Positions 27,328 through 35,846 of a stretch of DNA of 64,000 nt are shown here, one piece after another. A program made the position numbers and the translations under genes. Position 1 is the first letter of the stretch. Every line of letters begins with the position of its first letter. The stretch comes from Rubellimicrobium sp. CFH 75288. GTDB taxonomy: Bacteria; Pseudomonadota; Alphaproteobacteria; Rhodobacterales; Rhodobacteraceae. The stretch lies in assembly GCF_009904055.1 (NCBI RefSeq), contig NZ_WYDP01000006.1, positions 1-64,000 on the forward strand, in the 5' to 3' direction. A model generated the notes under the pieces. It was not told where the DNA came from. It ran no database searches and was given only the letters and a program-made list of their open reading frames with translations.

Positions 27328-29706
27328 TCACAGAAAGCTTTGCGGGTCCACGTCCACGGTCAGGCGCAGGTCGTCGCGCCCGCCGGTGCGGACGGGGGCG
27401 ATCCACTCGGCCACGGCGGCCTGGACGGGCGCGGCGCGGGGGGCGCGCACCAGCAGGCGGACGCGGTGGCGGCCGCGGATGCGGGCGATCGGGGCAGGCG
27501 CGGGGCCCCAGACCTCGGCGCCGATACGGCGCAGGGGCTCGGCCTCGCGCGCCAGACGCGTCGCCGCATCCATCGCGGCCTGGGCACTCTCCGAGGACAG
27601 GATCAGCGCCACGAGCCGCGAGAAAGGGGGCATGCCGGCCATGCGCCGCCCCTCGGCCTCGGCCCGCCAGAAGCCTTCGTCGTCGCCCCGCAGGATGGCC
27701 TCGATGACGGGGTGGTGGGGCTGGTAGGTCTGGAGCAGCGCCTCGCCGGGACTGTCCGCGCGGCCTGCCCGCCCCGAGACCTGGCGCAGGAGGGCAAAGG
27801 TCCGCTCGGCCGCCCGCAGGTCGGAGCCATAGAGGCCGAGATCGGCGTCCACCACGCCGGCCAGCGTCAGCCTGGGGAAGTTGTGTCCCTTGGCCACGAG
27901 CTGGGTTCCGATCACGATGTCGGCCGCCCCTTCGGCGATCTGCTCGATGGCCTCCTTGAGCGAACGCGCCGAGCCGTAGAGATCAGAGCTCAGCACCGCC
28001 GTGCGCGCGGCCGGAAAGAGCGAGGCCACCTCCTCGGCCAGACGTTCCACGCCGGGGCCCACGGGCGACAGCCGCCCCTCGGCGCCGCATTCGGGACAGG
28101 CGAGCGGGATGGGCTGGGTCTCGCCGCACTGGTGGCACTGGAGGCGGCGCTGGAAGCGGTGCTCGACGAGGCGGGCGTCGCAATGGGGGCAGCCGATCTG
28201 GTGGCCGCAGGCGCGGCAGAGCGTCACGGGGGCGTAGCCGCGCCGGTTGAGGAACAGAAGCGACTGCTCCCCGCGCTCGAGCCTCCGGGCCACGGCCGCG
28301 GCGAGGGTGGGCGAGACCCAGTTGCCGCGCGCGAGCTCCTCGAGGCGCATGTCGATCGCCGTCACCCTGGGCAGGACGGCAAGGCCCACGCGCGCGGGCA
28401 GCATCAGGCGCGCGTACTTGCCCGTCTCGGCGTTCCACCAGGTCTCGAGGCAGGGGGTGGCGGAGGCGAGGATGACCTGCGCCCCCTCCGTGGCGGCGCG
28501 CAGCACCGCCATGTCGCGGGCATTGTAGAGGACCCCGTCTTCCTGCTTGTAGGAGCCGTCATGCTCCTCGTCCACGACGATCAGGCCGAGGTCGCGGAAG
28601 GGCAGGAACAGCGCCGAGCGCGCGCCGACCACGAGGCTCGCGCCCCCCTCGGCCGCCTGGCGCCAGAGGCGTCGGCGCTCGCTCTGGGTGATGCCGGAAT
28701 GCCACTCCGCCGCGGGCGCCCCGAACCGGGCCTCCACACGCTGGAGAAAGGCCCCCGTCAGCGCGATCTCGGGCAGCAGGACCAGCGCCTGGCGGCCCTG
28801 GCGAAGCGTCTCGGCCACCGCCTCGAGATAGACCTCCGTCTTGCCCGATCCCGTGACGCCGCGCAGCAGCGTGGTGCCATAGGCGCGCCCCTCCACCGCG
28901 ATGCGCAGCGACGCCGCGGCGAGCATCTGGTCCGGGGTGAGCGCGACGCCGGAGCCGGACAGGTCGAGCGGGGGATAGGGCTGGTCGCGCGGGGCCTCGG
29001 CCTCCTCGACGGCGCCCGCCTCCACGAGGCCGCGCACGACGGACGTGCCGACCCCGGCCGCCTGGGCCAGTTCCGAGAGGGTGAAGGCGAGGCCCGGATG
29101 CGCGCGCAGCACCCGCAGGACGCGGGCCCGCGCCTCGGTCATGCGCGGCGGCTCGGCGGGACCCAGGCGATAGACGTGCCGGGTCGCGGGCCCCTCCGTC
29201 AGGCCGGGCGCGCGGGTGGCGAGGCGTACCATCGCCGGCAGCGGCGTCAGCGTGTAGTCGGCTGCCCGGCCCAGGAACTCGCGGAACGGCGCACGCAGGG
29301 GCGGGGCGTCGAGAACGCGGCCGATCGCGCGCAGACGGTGGGCCGGAACCTCTCCGGTGCCGCGCCCCCAGACCACGCCCACGATCCGGCGCGGGCCCAG
29401 CGGCACCTCCACGAAGGCGCCGGGGGACACGCCGCCTTCGGGTGCGGCATAGTCCAGCAGGCGGTCGAGCGCGCCCAGGGGCAGCACCCCCACCCGCTCC
29501 CCCGGCGCGAAGCGTCCTTCCTCCGGCGGCGGCACCATGCGCCAGGCCGGGGGCGCGGAAGCCCGAGATCCGCCCTCGGCCGACGCAGCCTGCCCTCCCC
29601 GCTCCGGCTCGACCTCGCCAGGCAGATCGAGGCCGAACGGATCGCCCTCCGCATCCGCTTCGGGGAGCGGACCGGACGCACGTCGGGCCTTGCGGGATCT
29701 GGGCAT
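27328..29706 (-). CDS. priA: Primosomal replication protein N' (PriA helicase)
   Basis: PriA restarts stalled replication forks. The 792 residues contain the N-terminal 3'-end-binding domain (VGVLPLGALDRLLDYAAPEGG), a winged helix, Walker A GVTGSGKTEVYLEAV, Walker B with VVDEEHDGSYKQED, and the zinc region CRACGHQIGCPHC and CHQCGE with CPECGAEG. It is longer than E. coli PriA because of about 85 low-complexity N-terminal residues starting at the ATG at 29706. An alternative start at an internal ATG (MVPPPEEGRFAPGERVG) would give the usual size. The gene is divergent from DUF484. Confidence 0.93.
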   Translation of the reverse strand: MPRSRKARRASGPLPEADAEGDPFGLDLPGEVEPERGGQAASAEGGSRASAPPAWRMVPPPEEGRFAPGERVGVLPLGALDRLLDYAAPEGGVSPGAFVEVPLGPRRIVGVVWGRGTGEVPAHRLRAIGRVLDAPPLRAPFREFLGRAADYTLTPLPAMVRLATRAPGLTEGPATRHVYRLGPAEPPRMTEARARVLRVLRAHPGLAFTLSELAQAAGVGTSVVRGLVEAGAVEEAEAPRDQPYPPLDLSGSGVALTPDQMLAAASLRIAVEGRAYGTTLLRGVTGSGKTEVYLEAVAETLRQGRQALVLLPEIALTGAFLQRVEARFGAPAAEWHSGITQSERRRLWRQAAEGGASLVVGARSALFLPFRDLGLIVVDEEHDGSYKQEDGVLYNARDMAVLRAATEGAQVILASATPCLETWWNAETGKYARLMLPARVGLAVLPRVTAIDMRLEELARGNWVSPTLAAAVARRLERGEQSLLFLNRRGYAPVTLCRACGHQIGCPHCDARLVEHRFQRRLQCHQCGETQPIPLACPECGAEGRLSPVGPGVERLAEEVASLFPAARTAVLSSDLYGSARSLKEAIEQIAEGAADIVIGTQLVAKGHNFPRLTLAGVVDADLGLYGSDLRAAERTFALLRQVSGRAGRADSPGEALLQTYQPHHPVIEAILRGDDEGFWRAEAEGRRMAGMPPFSRLVALILSSESAQAAMDAATRLAREAEPLRRIGAEVWGPAPAPIARIRGRHRVRLLVRAPRAAPVQAAVAEWIAPVRTGGRDDLRLTVDVDPQSFL

Positions 29707-29884
29707 CGGCAGGCTCCTGTGGTTCGCGTTATGTTCCAAGGCCGGACGCGATGCAAGCCCCCCGGGCGCGGCGGAGACGCCACGAGCCTGCGGTTCCCTG
29801 CGGGGTCCACCCTTGCGCCCCCTGTCAGCGTGGTGCGGGCCTGCTAGGGTGTGGCCCGGACCGATGCCAGACCGGAGAGACGCC

Positions 29885-30610
29885 ATGTCTTCACGCCCCC
29901 GGCCCGATGACGACGAAGCCTTCCGGGAGGCGCTTCGACAGGCGATCCTGCGCGATCCCGCCCTTCTGCTCGACGATTCCGAGCTGATGCGGGCGCTGGT
30001 GGCGGCCAACGACCGTGCGATGGGCCCCAACGTGGTGGATCTGCGGGGTCTGGCGATGTCGCGCCTCGAGGCGCGGCTCGACCGGCTGGAGGACACCCAT
30101 CGCTCGGTGATCGCAGCCGCCTACGAAAACCTGGCGGGTACCAACCAGATCCATCGCGCGGTCCTGCGCCTGCTCGAGCCCGCCACCTTCGGGGAGTTCC
30201 TGCAGGATCTGGGCGGCGACGTGGCCGCGATCCTGCGCGTGGAGTCGCTGCGCCTCGTGCTCGAATCCGCGCAGGCGGCGGAAGCGCCCCCGCCCGAACG
30301 CACGGGGGGGGTGCTCGCGGTGGAGGAGCCCGGCTTTGTCGAGGCCTATCTGCGCATGGGTCGGACCGGCCCGATCAGGTCCGTGACGCTGCGCCAGATC
30401 CGCCCGGAGGACGGCCGCGTCCACGGGGAGCGTGCGGCGGACATCCGCTCGGAGGCTTGCCTGCGGCTCGATCTCGGCGAGGGCGTCCGGCCCGCGATGC
30501 TGGTGCTCGGGTCCGAGGATCCGCACCACTTCTCGCCGCAGCAGGGGACGGACCTTCTGGGTTTCTTTGCCGGGGTCTTCGAGCGGACGCTTCGCCGCTG
30601 GCTCGGCTGA
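29885..30610 (+). CDS. DUF484 protein, 241 aa
   Basis: DUF484 proteins have a GAF-like fold and are usually encoded just before xerC, as here (9 bases). The N-terminal part has EALRQAILRDPALLLDDSELM and the central part LEARLDRLEDTHRSVIAAAYENL, a likely coiled coil. The C-terminal domain ends HFSPQQGTDLLGFFAGVFER, the usual family signature. The biochemical role is unknown. I used the ATG at 29885 (MSSRPRPDDD), since homology begins after it; the longer frame upstream is a shadow of priA. Confidence 0.88.
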   Translation: MSSRPRPDDDEAFREALRQAILRDPALLLDDSELMRALVAANDRAMGPNVVDLRGLAMSRLEARLDRLEDTHRSVIAAAYENLAGTNQIHRAVLRLLEPATFGEFLQDLGGDVAAILRVESLRLVLESAQAAEAPPPERTGGVLAVEEPGFVEAYLRMGRTGPIRSVTLRQIRPEDGRVHGERAADIRSEACLRLDLGEGVRPAMLVLGSEDPHHFSPQQGTDLLGFFAGVFERTLRRWLG

Positions 30611-30619
30611 GGCGCGCCG

Positions 30620-31549
30620 ATGACCGATCGGACCCTTCCCTCGGCCGCCCTGCAGGAGGCGCTGGCCGAGTGGCTGGCGCAGGGAGGGGCCCGGCGCGGC
30701 CTGTCGGTGCGGACCCGATCGGCCTATGCGGCGGATGTGAGCGCCTTTCTGGGCTTTCTGGCGGGTCATCGCGGCGGCGCAGGAGGGATCGCGCAGGTTG
30801 CGGCGCTCGAGATGTCGGACCTGCGCGCCTTCATGGCCGCCGAGCGGGCGCGGGGTCTGGGCGCCCGGTCGCTGTCGCGCCGGCTCTCGGCGGTTCGCGG
30901 CTTCTGCCGATGGCTGGGCGAACGCGAGGGGTTCGAGGCCACGGCAGCTTTGTCGGCGCGCGGACCCCGCCCGAAGCCGCGCCTGCCCCGGCCGCTCGAC
31001 ACCGAGGCTGCGCGCGGCACGATCGACGCGATGGCCGAGCAGGCCGCAGAGCCCTGGATCGCCGCGCGCGATGCGGCGGTCGCGACGCTGCTCTACGGTC
31101 TGGGATTGCGGATCGGCGAGGCCCTGAGCCTCACCGGACGCGAGGCGGATCTGCCCGAGACGCTGCGCATCACGGGCAAGGGCGGCAAGGAGCGGCTGGT
31201 TCCGGTCCTGCCGGCCGCGCGGGCAGCGGTGGCCCTCTATGCACGGCTCTGTCCCTTTCCGCTGGACCGGAACGCGCCGCTCTTCCGAGGCGCGCGCGGC
31301 GGTCCCCTGTCGGCGCGCATTGTCCAGCGCGCCATGGAGCGGGTTCGGGCGCGTCTCGGCCTGCCGGCGACGGCGACACCCCATGCGTTGCGTCACTCCT
31401 TCGCGACCCATCTGCTCGCCGCGGGGGGTGATCTCCGGGCGATCCAGGACCTTCTCGGGCATGCCTCGCTCTCGACCACCCAAGGCTACACGGCGGTGGA
31501 TGCCGCCCGGCTGGTCGAGGTTCACGCCCGCGCCCATCCGCGCGCCTGA
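30620..31549 (+). CDS. xerC: Tyrosine recombinase XerC
   Basis: XerC resolves chromosome dimers at dif together with XerD. The 309 residues have the SAM-like N-terminal core-binding domain and a catalytic domain with R164 (YGLGLRIGEAL), K190, H255 and R258 (HALRHSFATHLL), H281 (LLGHASLSTTQ) and the nucleophile Y290 (QGYTAVD). All catalytic residues are present. Because it is beside DUF484, it is the housekeeping recombinase and not a phage integrase. Confidence 0.95.
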   Translation: MTDRTLPSAALQEALAEWLAQGGARRGLSVRTRSAYAADVSAFLGFLAGHRGGAGGIAQVAALEMSDLRAFMAAERARGLGARSLSRRLSAVRGFCRWLGEREGFEATAALSARGPRPKPRLPRPLDTEAARGTIDAMAEQAAEPWIAARDAAVATLLYGLGLRIGEALSLTGREADLPETLRITGKGGKERLVPVLPAARAAVALYARLCPFPLDRNAPLFRGARGGPLSARIVQRAMERVRARLGLPATATPHALRHSFATHLLAAGGDLRAIQDLLGHASLSTTQGYTAVDAARLVEVHARAHPRA

Positions 31550-31633
31550 GGCGCGACAGCGGCTGCGGCGGCAAGGACCCCTTTCCTTTTCGGGTCGGTC
31601 CGCTACACCGTGGCCGACATGCAAGGAGCCGTC

Positions 31634-31846
31634 ATGGACTTCCGGGACCCCTTCTTTCTGCTGCTGGTCTTCGCGGTGCTGGTCGTGGCCGCCATCCTGC
31701 TGGTCGGGATCGGCTCGTTCGGACGGGGTGGCGAGTTCAACCGGCGCCATGCGAACCGCCTGATGCGCTGGCGCATCTACGCCCAGGGGGTCGCTGTGGC
31801 GCTGATCGTGCTCTATGTCTGGCTGAGAAGCCGGGGTGCCACCTGA
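31634..31846 (+). CDS. HIG1-domain twin-transmembrane protein, 70 aa
   Basis: The small protein has two membrane helices (FFLLLVFAVLVVAAILLVGIG and IYAQGVAVALIVLYVWL) linked by the HIG1 signature RRHANRLMRWRIYAQG. HIG1 proteins associate with cytochrome oxidase or bc1 supercomplexes; in alphaproteobacteria the role is not well defined. The ATG at 31634 has AAGGAG six bases upstream. It lies between xerC and the cobalamin adenosyltransferase. Confidence 0.82.
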   Translation: MDFRDPFFLLLVFAVLVVAAILLVGIGSFGRGGEFNRRHANRLMRWRIYAQGVAVALIVLYVWLRSRGAT

Positions 31847-31871
31847 CCTCCCCGGCAGGGGAGCTTCGCGC

Positions 31872-32426
31872 ATGGTCGTTCTGAGCCGCATCTACACCCG
31901 CACCGGCGACGGGGGCGAGACCTCGCTGGGCGACGGCACGCGCGTGGCCAAGCACGCGCTGCGAGTGGAGTGTTACGGCACCGTGGACGAGGCCAATGCC
32001 TGCCTCGGCCTCGCGCGCCTGCACGCCCGAGGAGAGGTGGCCGAGGAGCTGGGGCGCATCCAGAACGACCTGTTCGACCTCGGCGCGGACCTGTGCCGTC
32101 CCGGCACCGGGGGCGAGGCGCTGCGGGTGAGCGAGGCGCAGGTGGAGCGGCTCGAGCGCGCCATCGACGCGGCCACCGCGCGGCTGGAACCCCTGCGCAG
32201 CTTCGTGCTGCCGGGGGGCGGCGCGGCGGCGGCGCATCTGCACCTCGCGCGGACCGTGGTGCGACGGGCCGAGCGTCTGGCCGCCGCGCTGGCGGAGCGC
32301 GAGCCGGTGGGGGGTCCTGCGCTGCGGTATCTCAACCGCTTGTCCGACTGGCTCTTCGTCGCAGCGCGGCTCGAGAACGACGAGGGGCGCGCCGACGTGC
32401 TCTGGGTTCCAGGCGCCCATCGCTGA
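31872..32426 (+). CDS. ATP:cob(I)alamin adenosyltransferase, PduO type
   Basis: The enzyme makes coenzyme B12 from cob(I)alamin and ATP. The 184 residues contain the ATP-binding N-terminus YTRTGDGGETSLGDG, VECYGTVDEANACLGLAR, FVLPGGGAAAAHLHLAR and the C-terminal RLSDWLFVAARLEN. It is a helical-bundle protein of usual size. No cobalamin riboswitch is visible before it; it starts 26 bases after the HIG1 gene and is likely co-transcribed with it. Confidence 0.92.
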   Translation: MVVLSRIYTRTGDGGETSLGDGTRVAKHALRVECYGTVDEANACLGLARLHARGEVAEELGRIQNDLFDLGADLCRPGTGGEALRVSEAQVERLERAIDAATARLEPLRSFVLPGGGAAAAHLHLARTVVRRAERLAAALAEREPVGGPALRYLNRLSDWLFVAARLENDEGRADVLWVPGAHR

Positions 32427-32437
32427 GGGAGGCTGCC

Positions 32438-33445
32438 ATGGAGGGCTCGACCGGTTCCCCGATCGTCGTGACAGGGGCGAGCGGGTTCATCGCGCTGCAC
32501 GTGATCCGCGAGCTTCTGGAGGCTGGCCACGCCGTGCGCGGCACGCTGCGCGACCCCGCGCGCGAGGGGAGGGTGCGCGCCGCGCTGGGGCCGCTGGGGG
32601 CCGAGGGGCGTTTGGACTTCGTCCAGGCCGACCTGCTGCGCGACGAGGGCTGGGCCGAGGCGATGCGGGGCGCGCGGGCGCTGATCCACGTCGCCTCGCC
32701 CTTTCCGCTCGCGCCGCCGCGCGACCCCGACCGGGTGATCCGCCCGGCCGTGGAGGGGACGCGCCGCGCGCTGGAGGCGGCCTTCGCGGCCGGGGTGGAG
32801 CGGGTCGTCCTGACCTCCTCCGTCGTGGCGATGGGGACGCCCGGCACCCCCGGCCCCTTCGGTCCCGAGAGCTGGACGGACCCGGATTCGCCCGCAGCCT
32901 CTCCCTACGACCGCTCCAAGACGCTGGCCGAGCGGGAGGCATGGGCGATCGCGGAGCGTGCAGGACGGCGAGGGGATCTCGTGTCGATCAATCCCGGCTT
33001 CGTGCTGGGCCCGCTCCTCGGGGACGATCCGGGCAGTTCGCTCGGCGTGGTTCAGAGGCTGCTGGCGGCGCGCGATCCGGCCCTGCCGCGCATCCGCTTC
33101 GACACGGTGGACGTGCGCGACGTGGCGGCACTGCACCGGCGCGCGCTGACCGAGGCGGGGGGCGAGCGTGTGCCGGCGGTGGCGGGATCGCTCGGCTTTG
33201 CCGAGATGGCGGCCGTGCTGCGCGAGGCGACGGGCCGCCGCATCGCCCGGCGCGAGGCGCCCGACTGGGCCGTGCGCCTCCTCGGGCGGATCATGCCGGA
33301 CCTGCGGACGGTCGCGCCCCGGCTGGGCTGGTCGCAGGACCTGTCGCCCGAGCGGGCCCGGCGCCTTCTGGGGCGCGACCTGATCCCCCCGCGCGAGGCG
33401 CTGCTCGCCTCGGCCGAGAGCCTGATCGCCCGCGGACTGGCCTGA
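32438..33445 (+). CDS. NAD-dependent epimerase/dehydratase (extended SDR), 335 aa
   Basis: The protein has a Rossmann fold beginning PIVVTGASGFIALHVIRELL; note that the third glycine of GxxGxxG is alanine. Catalytic residues are in SSVVAMG and YDRSK (Y and K). It resembles dihydroflavonol-reductase-like SDRs that act on aldehydes or ketones. Substrate unknown. It follows the adenosyltransferase by 12 bases and ends four bases from a converging MFS gene, so a shared end region is forced. Confidence 0.85.
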   Translation: MEGSTGSPIVVTGASGFIALHVIRELLEAGHAVRGTLRDPAREGRVRAALGPLGAEGRLDFVQADLLRDEGWAEAMRGARALIHVASPFPLAPPRDPDRVIRPAVEGTRRALEAAFAAGVERVVLTSSVVAMGTPGTPGPFGPESWTDPDSPAASPYDRSKTLAEREAWAIAERAGRRGDLVSINPGFVLGPLLGDDPGSSLGVVQRLLAARDPALPRIRFDTVDVRDVAALHRRALTEAGGERVPAVAGSLGFAEMAAVLREATGRRIARREAPDWAVRLLGRIMPDLRTVAPRLGWSQDLSPERARRLLGRDLIPPREALLASAESLIARGLA

Positions 33446-33449
33446 GCGC

Positions 33450-34670
33450 TCAGGCCGGAGCGGAGCGCCGCTCGCCCAGCCGGGGATGGACGGTTGCGGC
33501 CAGCGCCCAGGCTCCGGCCATGGCGAGGCCGGCCGCCGCGAACGTCGCCGCGACGGGCAGCGCCAGAAGGACGAGCCCGCCGATGGCCGGCGTGACGATG
33601 CCCGACACGTCACGGAAGCTGGCATAGACGGCGGCCATCTCCGTCCGCTCGCCCGGACGCACGGCCATCAGGAAGGGCAGCGAGCCGCAGACATCGAGCA
33701 TCACCAGCGCCCCCGACGCCAGCACCAGGCAAAGAAGCGTGGCCCACGGCCAGGGCGAAAGCACGAAGGCGCCCAGGAACAGCGCAGCGCAGAGGCCGAA
33801 GGCACCCCGCACCGCCCCCCGGACGGTCAGGCGTCGCATGAGGCGCAGCAGCAGGGGTGTGGCAAAGAGAAGCAGGCTCGAGAGCGACACGGCCGCACCT
33901 CCGAGGCGCTCGTCCAGTCCGGCCTCGCGGCAGAAGAGGGGCAAATAGACGATGTAGATCCACCAGCCCGCCGACCGGATGGTGGCAAAGGTCCATCCCG
34001 CCACCAGCCGCGGCTGTCGCAGGAAGCGGCGGAGATAGTCGGGCGCGAAACCGGCCGGCTGGGCACGTCCCCTCCCCTCGCCGGGATCGAGCCGGAGGAA
34101 TGCCGCCACAAGAAGGGCCGCGAATGCTCCGGCCAGAAGGAACGGCGCCGGCTGCCACCAGTCCAGCAGCATCACCCCCGTGACGGGGCCCAGCGTCCAG
34201 GCCGCGGCCGAGTAGAGCAGCCGCTGGGATTCGGCGCGGCCAAGCGCCTCGCGCGGGACGCCGTCGAGCACGTAGGCCGAGAGGCAGACCCAGAGCGCCG
34301 CCGTGGCGCAGGCGTTGACGAGCAATGCGGCCACGGCGGTCATGGGGTGACCCGCGACCAGAAGGACCATACCCAGCAGGTAGGCCCCGGCCGCACCGAG
34401 CGTGACTCGGCGCCGCCCGATCCGGGCGGCCAGTGCCGGCGTCAGGAACCCCGCCGTCAGCGACAGGATTCCGACACCCAGATAGATCGCCGATACGGCC
34501 GTTCCCGTCTCCCACAGCCGCAGCATCAGAAGGGGCACCGCCGAAAGGAGCGTGCCGCGGACGGCGGATTCAAGACCGAAGAGAAGCGCGAAGTCTCTTG
34601 TGCCGGGTGCGGAACGCACGGTGCCGCGGGCGGTCAAGCCCGGAAGCGGCAGGGTCGGAAGGGAGGCCAT
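33450..34670 (-). CDS. MFS permease, 406 aa
   Basis: Twelve hydrophobic segments span the protein, with RIGRRRVTLGAAGAYLLG as the loop-2/3 motif. It starts at the ATG at 34670 (MASLPTLPLPG) after GGAAGG. A patch such as RSAGWWIYIVYLPLFCREAG in the middle is distinctive. No substrate can be assigned. It follows recO on the same strand (118 bases apart). Confidence 0.82.
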   Translation of the reverse strand: MASLPTLPLPGLTARGTVRSAPGTRDFALLFGLESAVRGTLLSAVPLLMLRLWETGTAVSAIYLGVGILSLTAGFLTPALAARIGRRRVTLGAAGAYLLGMVLLVAGHPMTAVAALLVNACATAALWVCLSAYVLDGVPREALGRAESQRLLYSAAAWTLGPVTGVMLLDWWQPAPFLLAGAFAALLVAAFLRLDPGEGRGRAQPAGFAPDYLRRFLRQPRLVAGWTFATIRSAGWWIYIVYLPLFCREAGLDERLGGAAVSLSSLLLFATPLLLRLMRRLTVRGAVRGAFGLCAALFLGAFVLSPWPWATLLCLVLASGALVMLDVCGSLPFLMAVRPGERTEMAAVYASFRDVSGIVTPAIGGLVLLALPVAATFAAAGLAMAGAWALAATVHPRLGERRSAPA

Positions 34671-34788
34671 CGGAGCACCGGAACGACACGGAACCGGCCC
34701 CTGCTCTGCGCCCCGCAAGGCGAGGCGTCTGCCCCCCGCGCGACATGGGCAGGGCGGTTTCGGTGCGCGGCGGCGGACTCGGCGGGGA

Positions 34789-35517
34789 TCAGCCTTCGCG
34801 GGCGAGAAGGTCCAGCAAGCGCGAGCGGGCGGGCGGCAGGCTCCGTCCTTCGGGCACGAGGCGGGCGGCAACGAAATGGCCGGTGACGGCAAGCGCCGCA
34901 AGAAGGTCCGCGGTGTCGGCCTCGCCTTCGCCGCGCAGGACCGGAGGCAGCGGCAGAAGCCGCGCTGCCCAGGGCACTGCGGCCTCGCGCGAGACGGCGC
35001 GGCCCGTCCGGGGCGAAACAAAGCCGAGGTCATCCGATCGCCCCGTCACCGCGCAGGTCCCCAGGTCGAGGCCAAAGCCCAGCTCGTCGAGCAAGGCCTG
35101 TTCCCACCGCAGATAGGCGAGCGGCCAGAGCGTCCGCTCGGCCGAGGCGAGCAGGTCGAGCAGCGCGTCGGTCCGCGCATAGAGCCCGGGATGCGGCGCA
35201 CGATCCGGCAGGACAGTCGCCAGAAGGGCGGTGACCGCGGACAGCGCCGCGAGGGCCAGGGGATCGCCCAGAAGCGACGCGGCGCGGTTGCGGACCGGCT
35301 CGGCGGCAAAGCGGCCGAGCTGTTCGTCGAGGCGGGCGCGCCAGACAAGCTGGACCAGCGTCCCCGGTTGGAGGAAGGGCCGCATCCGCCGCGAGATGCC
35401 GCCCGGAACGAGACCGGCATGGCGGCCCCGCTCGGCGGTGAAGGCATCCAGGACGACGGCCGTCTCTCCGTGCGGCCGCACGTCCAGAACGATGCCTTCG
35501 TCGCACCACTCGATCAT
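34789..35517 (-). CDS. recO: DNA repair protein RecO
   Basis: RecO helps RecR load RecA onto SSB-coated DNA. The 242 residues start at MIEWCDEGIVLDVRPHGETA with the OB fold (VVLDAFTAERGRHAGLVPGG), followed by a helical domain including RRMRPFLQPGTLVQLVWRAR. The ATG at 35517 was preferred over an upstream one because homology starts with the EGIVL segment. No zinc cysteines are seen, as in many proteobacterial RecO. Confidence 0.92.
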   Translation of the reverse strand: MIEWCDEGIVLDVRPHGETAVVLDAFTAERGRHAGLVPGGISRRMRPFLQPGTLVQLVWRARLDEQLGRFAAEPVRNRAASLLGDPLALAALSAVTALLATVLPDRAPHPGLYARTDALLDLLASAERTLWPLAYLRWEQALLDELGFGLDLGTCAVTGRSDDLGFVSPRTGRAVSREAAVPWAARLLPLPPVLRGEGEADTADLLAALAVTGHFVAARLVPEGRSLPPARSRLLDLLAREG

Positions 35518-35739
35518 GAATGCAAAGGTGATCGGGGCGGGCCGCACGACAAGTCCGGCCGGTCAAGCGCTCGGCCCGGCCGTGGAGCCCGACGGAACGG
35601 ACGGCGCGAGGCGCAGCGGCCGCGGGCATTCCGGTCCCGATCGGGCCCCATGCGGAAGCACCGGACCGAGATGCGGAAAACGGGATTGGCAGCAGGATCG
35701 CAACATCCGGGCCGCCTGCTCGCGAGGCGGCTCCGCGGC

Positions 35740-35768
35740 TTGCCCTCGGCGCGGCTCGGCCCTATTCT
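35740..35768 (+). promoter_or_regulatory. Possible sigma-70 promoter for the DUF21/CBS gene
   Basis: TTGCCC (35740-35745) and TATTCT (35763-35768) are separated by 17 bases, and the start codon is 79 bases downstream. The 299-base gap between recO and this gene holds no other recognised feature. Confidence 0.4.
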
Positions 35769-35846
35769 GGCCGCTGCCCGGCACGGCGCCGGGCGCCACC
35801 TGTCGAGGCCGACCCTGTCTCCCTCCCCATCGCCGGACGGCACGCC

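Noticed and set aside
31847-31871. Cobalamin riboswitch before the adenosyltransferase
   Set aside because: The gap is only 25 bases, and no B12-box sequence is present here or before the preceding HIG1 gene.
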